Source: JALEVB01 sp022768265
GTDB lineage: Bacteria; Bacillota_I; Bacilli_A; Erysipelotrichales; Erysipelotrichaceae
Reading direction: 5' to 3'
NCBI GenBank assembly: GCA_034168985.1
Contig: JAXFJE010000015.1
Location: 1-25,093, forward strand
Length of the DNA: 25,093 bases
The position numbers were made by a program, and so were the translations under genes. A model generated the notes under the pieces. It saw only the letters and a list, made by a program, of their open reading frames with translations, had not been told where the DNA came from and made no database searches. Shown one piece after another: positions 14,560 to 23,154 of the stretch. How positions within the stretch are numbered: the first letter of the stretch is position 1; the number at the start of each line of letters is the position of its first letter.

Positions 14560-17007
14560 ATGAAGTATAATTGGTTGATCGAAGGTCTTGATTGTGCTAA
14601 TTGTGCAGCTAAGATCGCGGATAAAGTAAGTAAGATCGAAGGAATAAAGCAGTGTGATCTTGATTTCATGAGCAAGACCTTGAGCTTTGAAACTGATGAG
14701 CTATCAAAGATCCACGATCAGATCACGAAGGTGATCATGGATCTAGAACCGGATGTTCGTATCATTCAAGCTCCAGCTAAGACATATCACTTCAGCTTTG
14801 ATAATATTGATTGTGGGCATTGCGCTGCACTGATCGAACAAAAGATGAATAAAGCGCCGATGATCGATGAGGCGCATGTGGATTTTGTGCAAAAGACGGG
14901 TTATTTTAGTACTGATGATCTTGAAGGTGCTTTAGCCGTAATGACCAAGCTTTTCAATAAAAAAGGCGGCACCTATCAGCTAATTGAAAATAATCAGGAT
15001 TATCGTCTAGCTTTAGCTAAAGACATAACCGCTACGGCTGCATGGGAAAAGATCAAAGCAATAAGCAAGATCGAAAATTTGAAGATGGATGGGACAACAT
15101 TGCTTTATGCATGTAATCGTTATGATCATTACATGGTCCATCAAGAAATCATGGCGATCCTTAATGCCGATAATTTAGCCTTGCAAAAAGAAGCGCATAA
15201 AAAAGCGCAAGATGAGATCAAAAAACAGATCATCAAGATCATTGTGGGGATCATCATCTTGGCTTTAAGCTTTATGGTAGGAAAATACCAAGCATTACTA
15301 TTGATCGTCAGTTATGCGATCTTGGGGTATGATGTTTTATATAAAGCTATTCGTAATATCGTTAAAGGAAATCTTTTTGATGAGAATTTCTTGATGAGCT
15401 TAGCGAGCGTGATGGCCATCATCTTACAAGAACATCTAGAAGCTGTAGCAGTAATGTTGCTTTATCAGATCGGTGAAGTATTCCAAGATATGGCAGTAGC
15501 TAATTCGCGCAAATCGATCAGTGAGTTGATGGATATCAAAGCTGATAAAGCGACGATCTTGGTCGATGGGCAAGAAATTACGATGTTTAGTGAAGATGTA
15601 AAATTAGATGATATCGTATTGATCAAACCAGGACAAAAAGTACCAGTTGATGGGATCATTACCAAAGGCAGCACATCTTTGGATACGGCTAGCTTGACAG
15701 GTGAAGCGATGTATAAGGATGTTAGTGTCAATGACGAGGTCATCAGCGGATGTGTTAATGTGAGCGGAGCCATCGAAGTGAAGGTTACGCGTTCGTTTGA
15801 GCAAAGTACGGTTAATAAGATCTTGGAACTAGTAGAACATGCTAGTGGCTCTAAAGCTAAGACCGAACGTTTCATCACTAAGTTTGCGAAGGTCTATACT
15901 CCGATCGTGGTTTTTATGGCCTTAGGAATCGTTGTATTATTGCCACTTTTTGATATCATCAGCTTAAAAGCGGCAATCGAAAGGGCCTGTGCCTTTTTGG
16001 TCATGTCTTGTCCATGTGCTTTGGTGATCAGCGTGCCTTTAGGTTTTTTCAGTGGTATTGGTGGTCTAAGCAAAAAAGGTATCTTATTGAAAGGCAGCAA
16101 TATCTTGGAACAATTAAGTACGCTTGAAGCAGTGGTCTTTGATAAGACCGGGACCTTAACTACGGGGCAATTCTATGTAGCTAAGATCATCGGTGATGAA
16201 AAAGGCGCAGCTTTGGCTGCGATGGCAGAAAGCTATAGTACCCATCCTATTGCGCAAAGCATCGTTAATTATCAACAAGGGAAGGTAGATAATACAGCGA
16301 TTAGTCAAGTGGAAGAAATTGCCGGTGAAGGATTGATCGCTACAGGCACGCAAGGAAAGATCTATGTTGGTAATGAGCGTTTGATGAAACATTTTGCGAT
16401 CAGCATACCAGTGATCAAAGAAACCGGAACGATCGTCTATGTGGGTTTAGATGAACAATTTATCTGCGCTTTGATCATCAAAGATAAGATCAAAGATAAT
16501 AGTTATGACATCATCAAACAATTAAAAGCTGAAAAGATCGAAACCTTGGTCGTAAGTGGCGATGTGACAAACAGCGTTGAAGAAGTTGCCAATAGCTTAC
16601 AGATCGATAAAGCCTATGGACAATGCTTGCCAGCTGATAAAGCGAAGATCGTCCAACAGCTTTCCGCGCAAAAAGTTACGGCCTTCGTAGGAGATGGCAT
16701 CAATGATGCTCCAGTATTAGCAATGGCCAATGTTGGTTTTGCAATGGGGGCGTTAGGCAGTGATGCCGCTATTGAAGCTAGTGATGTGGTCATCATGGAT
16801 GATGATCTAACCAAGATCGCAGTAGCTATCAAGCAAGCTAGAAAGTCTTTGTTTATTGCTAAAGAAAATATCATCTTCGCTATTGGGGTCAAGTTAGTAG
16901 TTCTATTACTAGGCTTATTTGGCTTTGTTAGCATGTGGTTAGCGATCTTTGCGGATGTTGGGGTCGCAATGCTTTGCATCATCAATGCCACACGTTCATA
17001 TAATTAA
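14560..17007 (+). CDS. zntA: Zn2+/Cd2+/Pb2+-exporting P1B-type ATPase
   Basis: The 815-residue membrane pump uses ATP to export divalent metals. Two N-terminal heavy-metal domains are visible (GLDCANCAAKI, Cys12/Cys15; NIDCGHCAALIE, Cys85/Cys88). A third, Cys-less segment at about 150-210 follows. The core shows S-C-P-C-A-L (Cys484, Cys486), DKTGTLT (phosphorylated Asp528), THPIA for the His-Pro motif, and GDGINDAP at 711. The last helices contain K778 and D799, with the same 21-residue spacing as the Lys/Asp pair of ZntA, so Zn/Cd/Pb rather than Cu is expected. The start at 14560 follows GGAGG; an ATG at 14530 lies inside the operator and is rejected. Derepression by metal through the operator is likely. 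Confidence 0.95.
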   Translation: MKYNWLIEGLDCANCAAKIADKVSKIEGIKQCDLDFMSKTLSFETDELSKIHDQITKVIMDLEPDVRIIQAPAKTYHFSFDNIDCGHCAALIEQKMNKAPMIDEAHVDFVQKTGYFSTDDLEGALAVMTKLFNKKGGTYQLIENNQDYRLALAKDITATAAWEKIKAISKIENLKMDGTTLLYACNRYDHYMVHQEIMAILNADNLALQKEAHKKAQDEIKKQIIKIIVGIIILALSFMVGKYQALLLIVSYAILGYDVLYKAIRNIVKGNLFDENFLMSLASVMAIILQEHLEAVAVMLLYQIGEVFQDMAVANSRKSISELMDIKADKATILVDGQEITMFSEDVKLDDIVLIKPGQKVPVDGIITKGSTSLDTASLTGEAMYKDVSVNDEVISGCVNVSGAIEVKVTRSFEQSTVNKILELVEHASGSKAKTERFITKFAKVYTPIVVFMALGIVVLLPLFDIISLKAAIERACAFLVMSCPCALVISVPLGFFSGIGGLSKKGILLKGSNILEQLSTLEAVVFDKTGTLTTGQFYVAKIIGDEKGAALAAMAESYSTHPIAQSIVNYQQGKVDNTAISQVEEIAGEGLIATGTQGKIYVGNERLMKHFAISIPVIKETGTIVYVGLDEQFICALIIKDKIKDNSYDIIKQLKAEKIETLVVSGDVTNSVEEVANSLQIDKAYGQCLPADKAKIVQQLSAQKVTAFVGDGINDAPVLAMANVGFAMGALGSDAAIEASDVVIMDDDLTKIAVAIKQARKSLFIAKENIIFAIGVKLVVLLLGLFGFVSMWLAIFADVGVAMLCIINATRSYN

Positions 17008-17016
17008 TGAAAATTC

Positions 17017-17048
17017 ATACCGTTTGACTAAGGTTGAACGGTATTTTT
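17017..17048 (+). terminator. Intrinsic terminator of the metal ATPase
   Basis: Stem ATACCGTT (17017-17024) / AACGGTAT (17037-17044) with a 12-base loop and a T run. Confidence 0.8.
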
Positions 17049-17063
17049 ATTTGCACACATAGG

Positions 17064-17092
17064 TCGAAAAAAAGATTTGATTATGTTAAAAT
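17064..17092 (+). promoter_or_regulatory. Promoter of the carboxypeptidase gene, giving a probable leaderless mRNA
   Basis: TCGAAA (17064-17069) and an extended -10, TGTTAAAAT (17084-17092), have 17 bases between the hexamers. The start would fall at 17099-17100, at the ATG itself. Confidence 0.6.
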
Positions 17093-17099
17093 AAGTAGC

Positions 17100-18386
17100 A
17101 TGAAAAAATTAATGATTATCATAGTCTGTCTTTTGCTGCTATTGAGCAGCGTGATGATGGCTCAAGCTGAAGAAGCTGTAACTACCCAAACACCAACTGC
17201 TTCACCTACGGATGAAGTATCATATTATGATTTTTTGCAGTTAGATGCGCCTAGTGCGATCTTGATCGACGCTAAAAGTGGGATGGTCTTGTATGAAAAA
17301 AACAGTTATCAGACCATGGAACCAGCAAGCATCACCAAGATCTTGACCGCTTATTTGGTGTGTGAAAATCTGTCCTTAGATACGATGGTTACCTGCAATG
17401 AAACCGCGATATTTGGTTTTGATCGTGCAAGCAGCCATATCTTTTTAGATGTTGGTGAACAGATCAGCGTTAAGGATCTGCTTTATGCAACCTTGTTGCA
17501 AAGTGCGAATGATGCTAGCTGTGTCTTAGCGGAAGCGGTTAGTGGATCGATCGATGAATTTGTCAATTTAATGAACAGTACGATCGCGCAATGGGGTATT
17601 ACGGATTCCCATTTCGCTAATCCTCATGGCTTACCTGATCCTAACCACTATGTTAGTGCGCATGATATGGCCATGATCACGCGACAATGTATCAAAAACA
17701 AGACCTTTTTAGAAATCTTTGGTACCCCAACCTATGAGGCTCAACCAACCAATAAACAGCCCGATGTGCGCTATTTTGCGAATGGCAATCAAATGTTGAT
17801 CGAAGGTAAACATTATTATGAGCATGCGATCGGGGGCAAGACCGGTTATACCCAAGCGGCTGGCTATACCATGGTTACTTATGCGAAAAACGCTAACAAC
17901 ATGGAATTGATCGCAGTCGTTTTAGGTGAAAGTGCGGGAGATTTGCGCTATACTGATACGCAAAAGCTTTTTGATTATGGCTTTGAAAATTATAAAACGG
18001 CAGTTTTAAGCCAAGATAAGATTCCTAGCAAGACCGTTGAAATCGAAAAAGATGGTAAGCTATGGGCAACGGTTGATTTTAGCGTTGATCTTAATTTTAA
18101 TATCTTATTACCATCAGATACCCCTGAAGAATTGATAACTACTGAGATCATCGTTCATGATGAAGATGATCCGCAAAAGATCAATGCTGAATTAGTGCTT
18201 AAATTAAAAGATGAGATCATCGGTAGCGTCATGATGGATAAGAAGGTTCAAGAATATGATATTAGCTTTAAAGCCACCACGATGCCCCTGTTGATCCAAT
18301 GGTTCAATTATTTTTGTGTCGGCATCTTAGGGATGTTTGTCTTAGGACATTTTGTGTATGCAATTAGAAAAGATGCGTATAAATAA
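17100..18386 (+). CDS. D-alanyl-D-alanine carboxypeptidase (PBP5/DacF type, S11 family)
   Basis: This secreted, membrane-tethered penicillin-binding protein trims the terminal D-Ala from peptidoglycan stem peptides. At 428 residues it has the normal family length. A signal peptide (KKLMIIIVCLLLLLSSVMMAQA) is cleaved before a Thr/Pro-rich stretch. The S11 active-site triad is complete: S77-I-T-K80, S135-A-N137 and K247-T-G249. A C-terminal beta domain and a final hydrophobic helix (about 400-422) with the tail AIRKDAYK anchor it. The ATG at 17100 was chosen because the signal peptide begins there; no Shine-Dalgarno is visible, and the -10 box ends seven bases before it. The flavodiiron gene follows after 18 bases. 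Confidence 0.94.
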   Translation: MKKLMIIIVCLLLLLSSVMMAQAEEAVTTQTPTASPTDEVSYYDFLQLDAPSAILIDAKSGMVLYEKNSYQTMEPASITKILTAYLVCENLSLDTMVTCNETAIFGFDRASSHIFLDVGEQISVKDLLYATLLQSANDASCVLAEAVSGSIDEFVNLMNSTIAQWGITDSHFANPHGLPDPNHYVSAHDMAMITRQCIKNKTFLEIFGTPTYEAQPTNKQPDVRYFANGNQMLIEGKHYYEHAIGGKTGYTQAAGYTMVTYAKNANNMELIAVVLGESAGDLRYTDTQKLFDYGFENYKTAVLSQDKIPSKTVEIEKDGKLWATVDFSVDLNFNILLPSDTPEELITTEIIVHDEDDPQKINAELVLKLKDEIIGSVMMDKKVQEYDISFKATTMPLLIQWFNYFCVGILGMFVLGHFVYAIRKDAYK

Positions 18387-18404
18387 CAGTAGTAGGAGAA
18401 AAAG

Positions 18405-19607
18405 ATGAAGCAATTACAGTTAAAAGAAAACTTTTGGTGGATCGGAACCTTAGATAAAGATCTAAGGGTGTTTGACATCATCATGGAAACTAAATATGGC
18501 ACGACATATAATGCTTATTGTTTACAAACTGGCGCAGGCTTAGTGTTATTTGAAAGCGTGAAGGATAAATTTTTTGATGAGTTCATTGCGAAGATCTCAA
18601 CTTTAGGCAAGGTTGAAGATATCGCTTATATCGTGGTCGATCATACCGAACCAGATCATTCGGGTTCGATCGAAAAGCTTTTAGCCCTAAATCCGAAGAT
18701 CAAGATCATTTCCAGCCTATGCGCGCAGCGCTATCTTAAAGAAATCACGAATCGCGACTTTGATAGTGTGGTCGTTAAGGATGGCGAGCGTATCAGCGTT
18801 GGGGAATATACCTTAAGATTTATCAGCGTGCCTAATTTGCATTGGCCAGATACGATGTATACCTTCATTGAAGAATTGGGCGTGTTGGTTACTTGCGATT
18901 CCTTTGGGGCCCACTATGCTAGTGATGAGATATTATTATCGAAATTAACCGATCATGCTGGTTATGAAGAAGCGTTTGCTTATTACACCACGATGATCAT
19001 GGGACCATTTAAAACGTTTGTTGCTAAAGCGATGGAAAAGCTACAGCCTATCCAAACACAGATCAATTTGATCGCGCCAGGTCATGGGCTAGTGATCGAT
19101 CAAGATTGTGCAAGCTATATCAAGCGTTACCAAACTTTTGCCACTGGTGAAACAAGTAAGCATAAAAGCGTAGTAATCCCCTATGTTTCAGCATATGGGT
19201 ACACCAAGCAAATGGCTTTAAAGATCCAAGAAGTTTTAAAAGCCAATGGTATCAGTTGTGAAGCTTATGATCTTGTTGAACAAGATGAAACGATGGTAGT
19301 AGCTAAGATGATCGAAGCTGATGGGATCTTATATGGATGTCCAACCTTGTTAAATGATGCGTTGCCACCGATCTATCATGTGATGAATAGCTTGATCGTT
19401 GGTTATCATGGTCAAAAGCTGGTATCGGCTTTTGGTAGTTATGGCTGGAGCGGGGAAGCTGTAGGCAATATGCTAGCAAGGCTTAAACAGCAAAGGATGA
19501 AAGTGGCGGATGAAGGATTGAAGATCTGCTTTAAGCCAAATGACGCGAAACTAAGATTAGTTGAGGAATATGCGCAAGCGTTCGCGGACAAATTGTTGGA
19601 GAAATAA
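18405..19607 (+). CDS. fprA: Flavodiiron protein (FprA-type A flavoprotein)
   Basis: This cytosolic FMN/diiron enzyme reduces oxygen to water (or nitric oxide to nitrous oxide) and so protects anaerobes. The 400 residues split into two domains. The N-terminal beta-lactamase-like domain carries the diiron ligands HTEPDHSG, NLHWPD, CDSFGAH and APGHG. The C-terminal flavodoxin domain begins near residue 250 (VVIPYVSAYGYTKQMA, with SAYGYT as the FMN phosphate loop, and AFGSYGWSGEA). No rubredoxin domain is fused, so electrons must come from a separate donor. The ATG at 18405 follows AGGAG. It is preceded closely by the carboxypeptidase gene and followed one base later by a small membrane protein gene. 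Confidence 0.95.
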   Translation: MKQLQLKENFWWIGTLDKDLRVFDIIMETKYGTTYNAYCLQTGAGLVLFESVKDKFFDEFIAKISTLGKVEDIAYIVVDHTEPDHSGSIEKLLALNPKIKIISSLCAQRYLKEITNRDFDSVVVKDGERISVGEYTLRFISVPNLHWPDTMYTFIEELGVLVTCDSFGAHYASDEILLSKLTDHAGYEEAFAYYTTMIMGPFKTFVAKAMEKLQPIQTQINLIAPGHGLVIDQDCASYIKRYQTFATGETSKHKSVVIPYVSAYGYTKQMALKIQEVLKANGISCEAYDLVEQDETMVVAKMIEADGILYGCPTLLNDALPPIYHVMNSLIVGYHGQKLVSAFGSYGWSGEAVGNMLARLKQQRMKVADEGLKICFKPNDAKLRLVEEYAQAFADKLLEK

Positions 19608-19608
19608 G

Positions 19609-19929
19609 ATGAAAAATTTAGTGGTTAATTTCTTGGCGTTGTTGTTAGTAGATCAGTTATTTAGCTTTATCATGATCGATTCATATGTGACGATGTTGGT
19701 GATGGCTTTGGTTTTGACCATCTTGAATGCGACGGTCAAGCCGATCTTAAAGTTTCTGTGTTTTCCAGTAACGTTTTTGACCTTTGGTTTATTTTCCTTG
19801 ATCATCAATGCGGGGGTCTTACAGCTGACCTTTATGTTTGTTGATGGCGCTTATGCAGCCTCTTTTGGGGGTTTGATCATCGCCGGGATCGTCGTTAGTT
19901 TAGCTAATAGCGTATTATGCGGGAAATAA
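19609..19929 (+). CDS. Small four-helix membrane protein (YvlD / phage-holin-IV-like family)
   Basis: The 106-residue product has four hydrophobic helices. The middle segment LNATVKPILKFLCFPVTFLTFGLFSLIINAG matches the YvlD-type family (PF04020-like), in which N-A-x-x-KP-I and LTxGLFxLxINA are conserved. The family name includes phage holin, but no phage gene is near, so a role in lysis is not implied. GGAG at 19598-19601 lies inside the end of fprA and the ATG is one base after that stop, so it belongs to the same operon. The longer start at 19561 would overlap fprA. Confidence 0.85.
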   Translation: MKNLVVNFLALLLVDQLFSFIMIDSYVTMLVMALVLTILNATVKPILKFLCFPVTFLTFGLFSLIINAGVLQLTFMFVDGAYAASFGGLIIAGIVVSLANSVLCGK

Positions 19930-19950
19930 GTATTTTTAGATAAAAAATGA

Positions 19951-19980
19951 TTGACACTAAGGGGGATAATATGATAAATT
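19951..19980 (+). promoter_or_regulatory. Promoter of the str operon
   Basis: TTGACA (19951-19956) and an extended -10 (TG at 19972, TAAATT at 19975-19980) have 18 bases between the hexamers. The start near 19987 gives a leader of about 100 nt before rpsL. Confidence 0.6.
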
Positions 19981-19986
19981 ATTTAA

Positions 19987-20088
19987 GCTTAGTGAAAATA
20001 GAGCTTTCTTATGGAAAGCTTTATATTATGTAAGTAAATGGCACACTTGGTAGTGTGTGCATGTATTAAGGCGAAAGGAGATTATGAA
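19987..20088 (+). promoter_or_regulatory. Structured 5' leader of the str operon
   Basis: The leader holds a 9-bp hairpin (20000-20008 / 20014-20022, loop TTATG), a 6-bp hairpin GCACAC (20041-20046) / GTGTGC (20055-20060), and AAGCTT words at 19985-19990 and 20016-20021 that could pair instead. None has a terminator-like T run. Other promoter leaders in the window are about 20-30 nt, so this one is long. A ribosomal-protein autoregulation site is possible but unproven. Confidence 0.4.
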
Positions 20089-20508
20089 ATGCCAACAATA
20101 AATCAATTAGTGCGTAAAGGTCGTACTAACAAAGTATGGAAATCAAAATCACCTGCTTTAAATAGAGGTTTCAACTCATTAAGAAGCAAACCAACTAATT
20201 TAAGCAGTCCACAAAAAAGAGGCGTTTGTACCCGTGTTGGTACCATGACACCTAAAAAACCTAACTCAGCATTAAGAAAATATGCCCGTGTTAGATTGTC
20301 AAACGGTATGGAAGTTACAGCTTATATTCCAGGTATCGGTCATAACTTACAAGAACACAGCGTGGTTATGATCCGTGGTGGACGTGTTAAGGACCTTCCA
20401 GGGGTTCGTTACCACATCTTAAGAGGTACATTAGACTGTGCTGGGGTAAACGATCGTAAACAATCTAGATCTTTATACGGTGCTAAAAAGCCTAAGGGCG
20501 GTAAATAG
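20089..20508 (+). CDS. rpsL: 30S ribosomal protein S12
   Basis: S12 sits at the decoding centre of the small ribosomal subunit. The 139-residue product starts PTINQLVRKGR and contains KRGVCTRVGTMTPKKPNSALRK and GGRVKDLPGVRYHILRG. The lysines whose change gives streptomycin resistance (in TPKKPNS and in VKDLPG) are the normal residues. The ATG at 20089 follows AAAGGAG at 20074-20080 and gives the family N-terminus; an upstream ATG at 20038 would add 17 unrelated residues. First gene of the classic rpsL-rpsG-fusA-tuf order. Confidence 0.98.
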   Translation: MPTINQLVRKGRTNKVWKSKSPALNRGFNSLRSKPTNLSSPQKRGVCTRVGTMTPKKPNSALRKYARVRLSNGMEVTAYIPGIGHNLQEHSVVMIRGGRVKDLPGVRYHILRGTLDCAGVNDRKQSRSLYGAKKPKGGK

Positions 20509-20525
20509 GATAGGAGGAATTTGAA

Positions 20526-20996
20526 ATGCCAAGAAAAGGTTATATTGCGAAAAGAGATGTAGTTGCTGATCCTATTTATAACTCTAAGCTTGTTACTAAA
20601 TTGATCAACAAGATCATGTTAGATGGTAAAAAGGGTGTAGCACAAAGTATTTTATACAATGCGTTTGACATTGTTGAAGAAAAAACAGGTCAAGCACCAA
20701 TGGAAGTATTTGAAAAAGCATTAGGAAATGTAATGCCTTTATTAGAACTAAAAGTTAGACGTGTTGGTGGTGCTAACTACCAAGTTCCAATCGAAGTTTC
20801 TGCTGAAAGAAGATTGACATTAGGTCTAAGATGGATCGTTAACTATTCAAGACTTCGTCATGAAAAAACAATGGAACAAAGATTAGCTGCTGAAATTATC
20901 GATGCTGCTAATGGAACTGGTGCTTCAGTTAAGAAGAAAGACGATACTCATAAAATGGCAGAAGCTAACAAAGCATTTGCTCATTACCGCTGGTAA
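20526..20996 (+). CDS. rpsG: 30S ribosomal protein S7
   Basis: S7 is a primary 16S rRNA-binding protein of the small-subunit head. The 156-residue product has the usual start PRKGYIAKRDVVADPIYNSK and the conserved GGANYQVPIEVSAERR and RWIVNYSR segments. GAGGAATTT precedes the ATG at 20526, 17 bases after rpsL. In E. coli S7 represses this operon by binding between rpsL and rpsG; the gap here is too short for the same structure. Confidence 0.98.
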   Translation: MPRKGYIAKRDVVADPIYNSKLVTKLINKIMLDGKKGVAQSILYNAFDIVEEKTGQAPMEVFEKALGNVMPLLELKVRRVGGANYQVPIEVSAERRLTLGLRWIVNYSRLRHEKTMEQRLAAEIIDAANGTGASVKKKDDTHKMAEANKAFAHYRW

Positions 20997-21011
20997 TAGA
21001 AGGGAAAAGAT

Positions 21012-23087
21012 ATGGCAAGAGAGTTTGATTTATTTCACACTCGTAATATTGGGATCATGGCTCACATCGATGCTGGTAAGACCACAACGACTGAGCGTAT
21101 CCTTTATTACACTGGTAAAACCCACAAAATCGGGGAAACTCATGACGGTGCTAGCCAAATGGACTGGATGGCCCAAGAACAAGAACGTGGTATCACGATC
21201 ACTTCTGCTGCAACAACTGCAACTTGGAAGGGTTACCGCGTAAACATCATCGATACACCAGGGCACGTAGACTTCACAGTTGAAGTAGAACGTTCATTAC
21301 GTGTATTAGATGGTGCAGTTACAGTATTAGATGCAAAAGCAGGGGTTGAACCTCAAACAGAAACAGTATGGCGCCAAGCTACGACTTATAAAGTACCTCG
21401 TATCGTATTCTGTAACAAGATGGATGCTACTGGGGCTGACTTCATGATGAGCGTTAATTCGATCGGTCATCGTTTAGGAGCTAAAGCAGCTGCTATCCAA
21501 TATCCAATCGGGGTTGAAAATACTTTCAGAGGTATCATCGATATCATCAAACGTGAACAACATATGTACAAGGATGATCTAGGTAAAGAAGTAACTACTG
21601 AACCTGTAAGTCCTGAATTCGTTGAAGAAGTAGAAGCTCTAAGAACTAAATTAGTTGAAATGGTTGCGGACTATGACGACGATTTGATGATGAAAGTTTT
21701 AGAAGGTGAAGAACCAACAGTCGAAGAAATCAAAGCTGCGATCCGTAAAGGGGTTTGTGCTTCTGAATTCTTCCCAGTATTATGTGGATCAGCATATAAG
21801 AACAAAGGTGTTCAATTGATGTTGGATGCTGTTATCGATTACTTACCATCACCATTAGATGTACCAGCAATCATGGGGCATTTAGAAGATGGAACAGAAG
21901 AAGCTAGAAAATCAGATGATGCAGAACCATTTGCAGCTTTAGCCTTCAAAGTAATGACGGACCCATTCGTAGGTAAATTAACATATTTCCGTGTATATTC
22001 AGGTACAGCTACTTCTGGTAGCTATGTCATGAACGCTACTAAAAATATTCGTGAAAGATTTGGTCGTTTGGTACAAATGCATGCTAACCACCGTGCTGAA
22101 ATCACTGAAGTATTCTCAGGTGATATCGCAGCAGCAGTTGGTTTAAAAGGCACTACTACAGGTGATACATTATGTGATGAAAAAGCACCTATCGTGTTAG
22201 AATCAATGGTATTCCCTGAACCAGTTATCCAAATGTCAGTTGAACCAAAAACTAAAGCTGATAGCGATAAGATGGGCTTAGCTTTAGCTAAATTAGCTGA
22301 AGAAGACCCAACATTCAAAACTTATACTGATGAAGAAACAGGACAAACTATCATCGCTGGTATGGGTGAATTACACTTAGATATCATCATCGATAGATTA
22401 CGTCGTGAATTCAAAGTAGAAGCTAACGTTGGTGCACCACAAGTTGCATACCGTGAAACAATCAGACAAACAGCTGAATGTGAAGGTAAATTCGTAAGAC
22501 AATCTGGTGGTCGTGGTCAATACGGTCACGTTTGGATCAAATTTGAACCAAATGAAGAAGGAAAAGGTTTCGAATTCGTTGATGCGATCGTTGGTGGTAC
22601 AGTTCCAAGAGAATATATCAAACCTACTCAAGATGGATTAGAAGCAGCATTAAACAACGGTTTAGTATGTGGATATCCAGTAGTAGATATCAAAGCTACA
22701 TTATTTGATGGTTCATACCATGATGTAGACTCATCGGAAATGGCTTATAAAGTTGCTGCAAGCTTGGCATTAAAAGAAGCTGCTAAAAAATGTAAGCCAG
22801 TATTATTAGAACCAATCATGGCAGTTGATGTTACTGCACCAAGTGAATATTTAGGATCTGTAATGGGAGACATTACAAAACGTCGTGGACAAATCCGTGA
22901 ACAAGAAGAAGTAGGAAATGCAATCAAAGTTAAAGCATTCGTACCATTATCTGAAATGTTTGGATATTCTACGGACCTAAGATCTTTCACGCAAGGTCGT
23001 GGTAACTATGTAATGCAAATGGATCATTATTCTGAAGTTCCTAAGAGCATTGCAGAAGAAATTGCTAAGAAAAATACTAAAGAATAA
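21012..23087 (+). CDS. fusA: Elongation factor G
   Basis: EF-G is the GTPase that drives translocation on the ribosome. The 691-residue product carries AHIDAGKTTTTERIL (P-loop), the switch I segment RGITITSAATT, DTPGHVDF, and NKMD. Domain II to V follow, with GELHLDIIIDRL and the C-terminal YSTDLRSFTQGRG. The ATG at 21012 has AGAAGGG at 20999-21005. It is 15 bases after rpsG. This is the full-length classical form, not a fusion or ribosomal-protection variant. Confidence 0.98.
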   Translation: MAREFDLFHTRNIGIMAHIDAGKTTTTERILYYTGKTHKIGETHDGASQMDWMAQEQERGITITSAATTATWKGYRVNIIDTPGHVDFTVEVERSLRVLDGAVTVLDAKAGVEPQTETVWRQATTYKVPRIVFCNKMDATGADFMMSVNSIGHRLGAKAAAIQYPIGVENTFRGIIDIIKREQHMYKDDLGKEVTTEPVSPEFVEEVEALRTKLVEMVADYDDDLMMKVLEGEEPTVEEIKAAIRKGVCASEFFPVLCGSAYKNKGVQLMLDAVIDYLPSPLDVPAIMGHLEDGTEEARKSDDAEPFAALAFKVMTDPFVGKLTYFRVYSGTATSGSYVMNATKNIRERFGRLVQMHANHRAEITEVFSGDIAAAVGLKGTTTGDTLCDEKAPIVLESMVFPEPVIQMSVEPKTKADSDKMGLALAKLAEEDPTFKTYTDEETGQTIIAGMGELHLDIIIDRLRREFKVEANVGAPQVAYRETIRQTAECEGKFVRQSGGRGQYGHVWIKFEPNEEGKGFEFVDAIVGGTVPREYIKPTQDGLEAALNNGLVCGYPVVDIKATLFDGSYHDVDSSEMAYKVAASLALKEAAKKCKPVLLEPIMAVDVTAPSEYLGSVMGDITKRRGQIREQEEVGNAIKVKAFVPLSEMFGYSTDLRSFTQGRGNYVMQMDHYSEVPKSIAEEIAKKNTKE

Positions 23088-23154
23088 TGTTGCATTATCT
23101 TGGTGTTTAGCTTAAAATGATTATGGAAAAATAAAAATAGGAGGAATTTGCAAA

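Noticed and set aside
19609..19929. Prophage remnant suggested by the holin-like family name
   Set aside because: No other phage gene, integrase or att-like repeat is near, and the family is common in chromosomal operons.
20038..20088. N-terminal extension of S12 from ATG 20038
   Set aside because: S12 begins MPTINQL in bacteria, and AAAGGAG is placed for ATG 20089. The 17 added residues are from the leader hairpin.
20902..21243. A 113-codon frame across the rpsG-fusA junction
   Set aside because: It is out of frame with both clear genes and has no SD or recognisable content.
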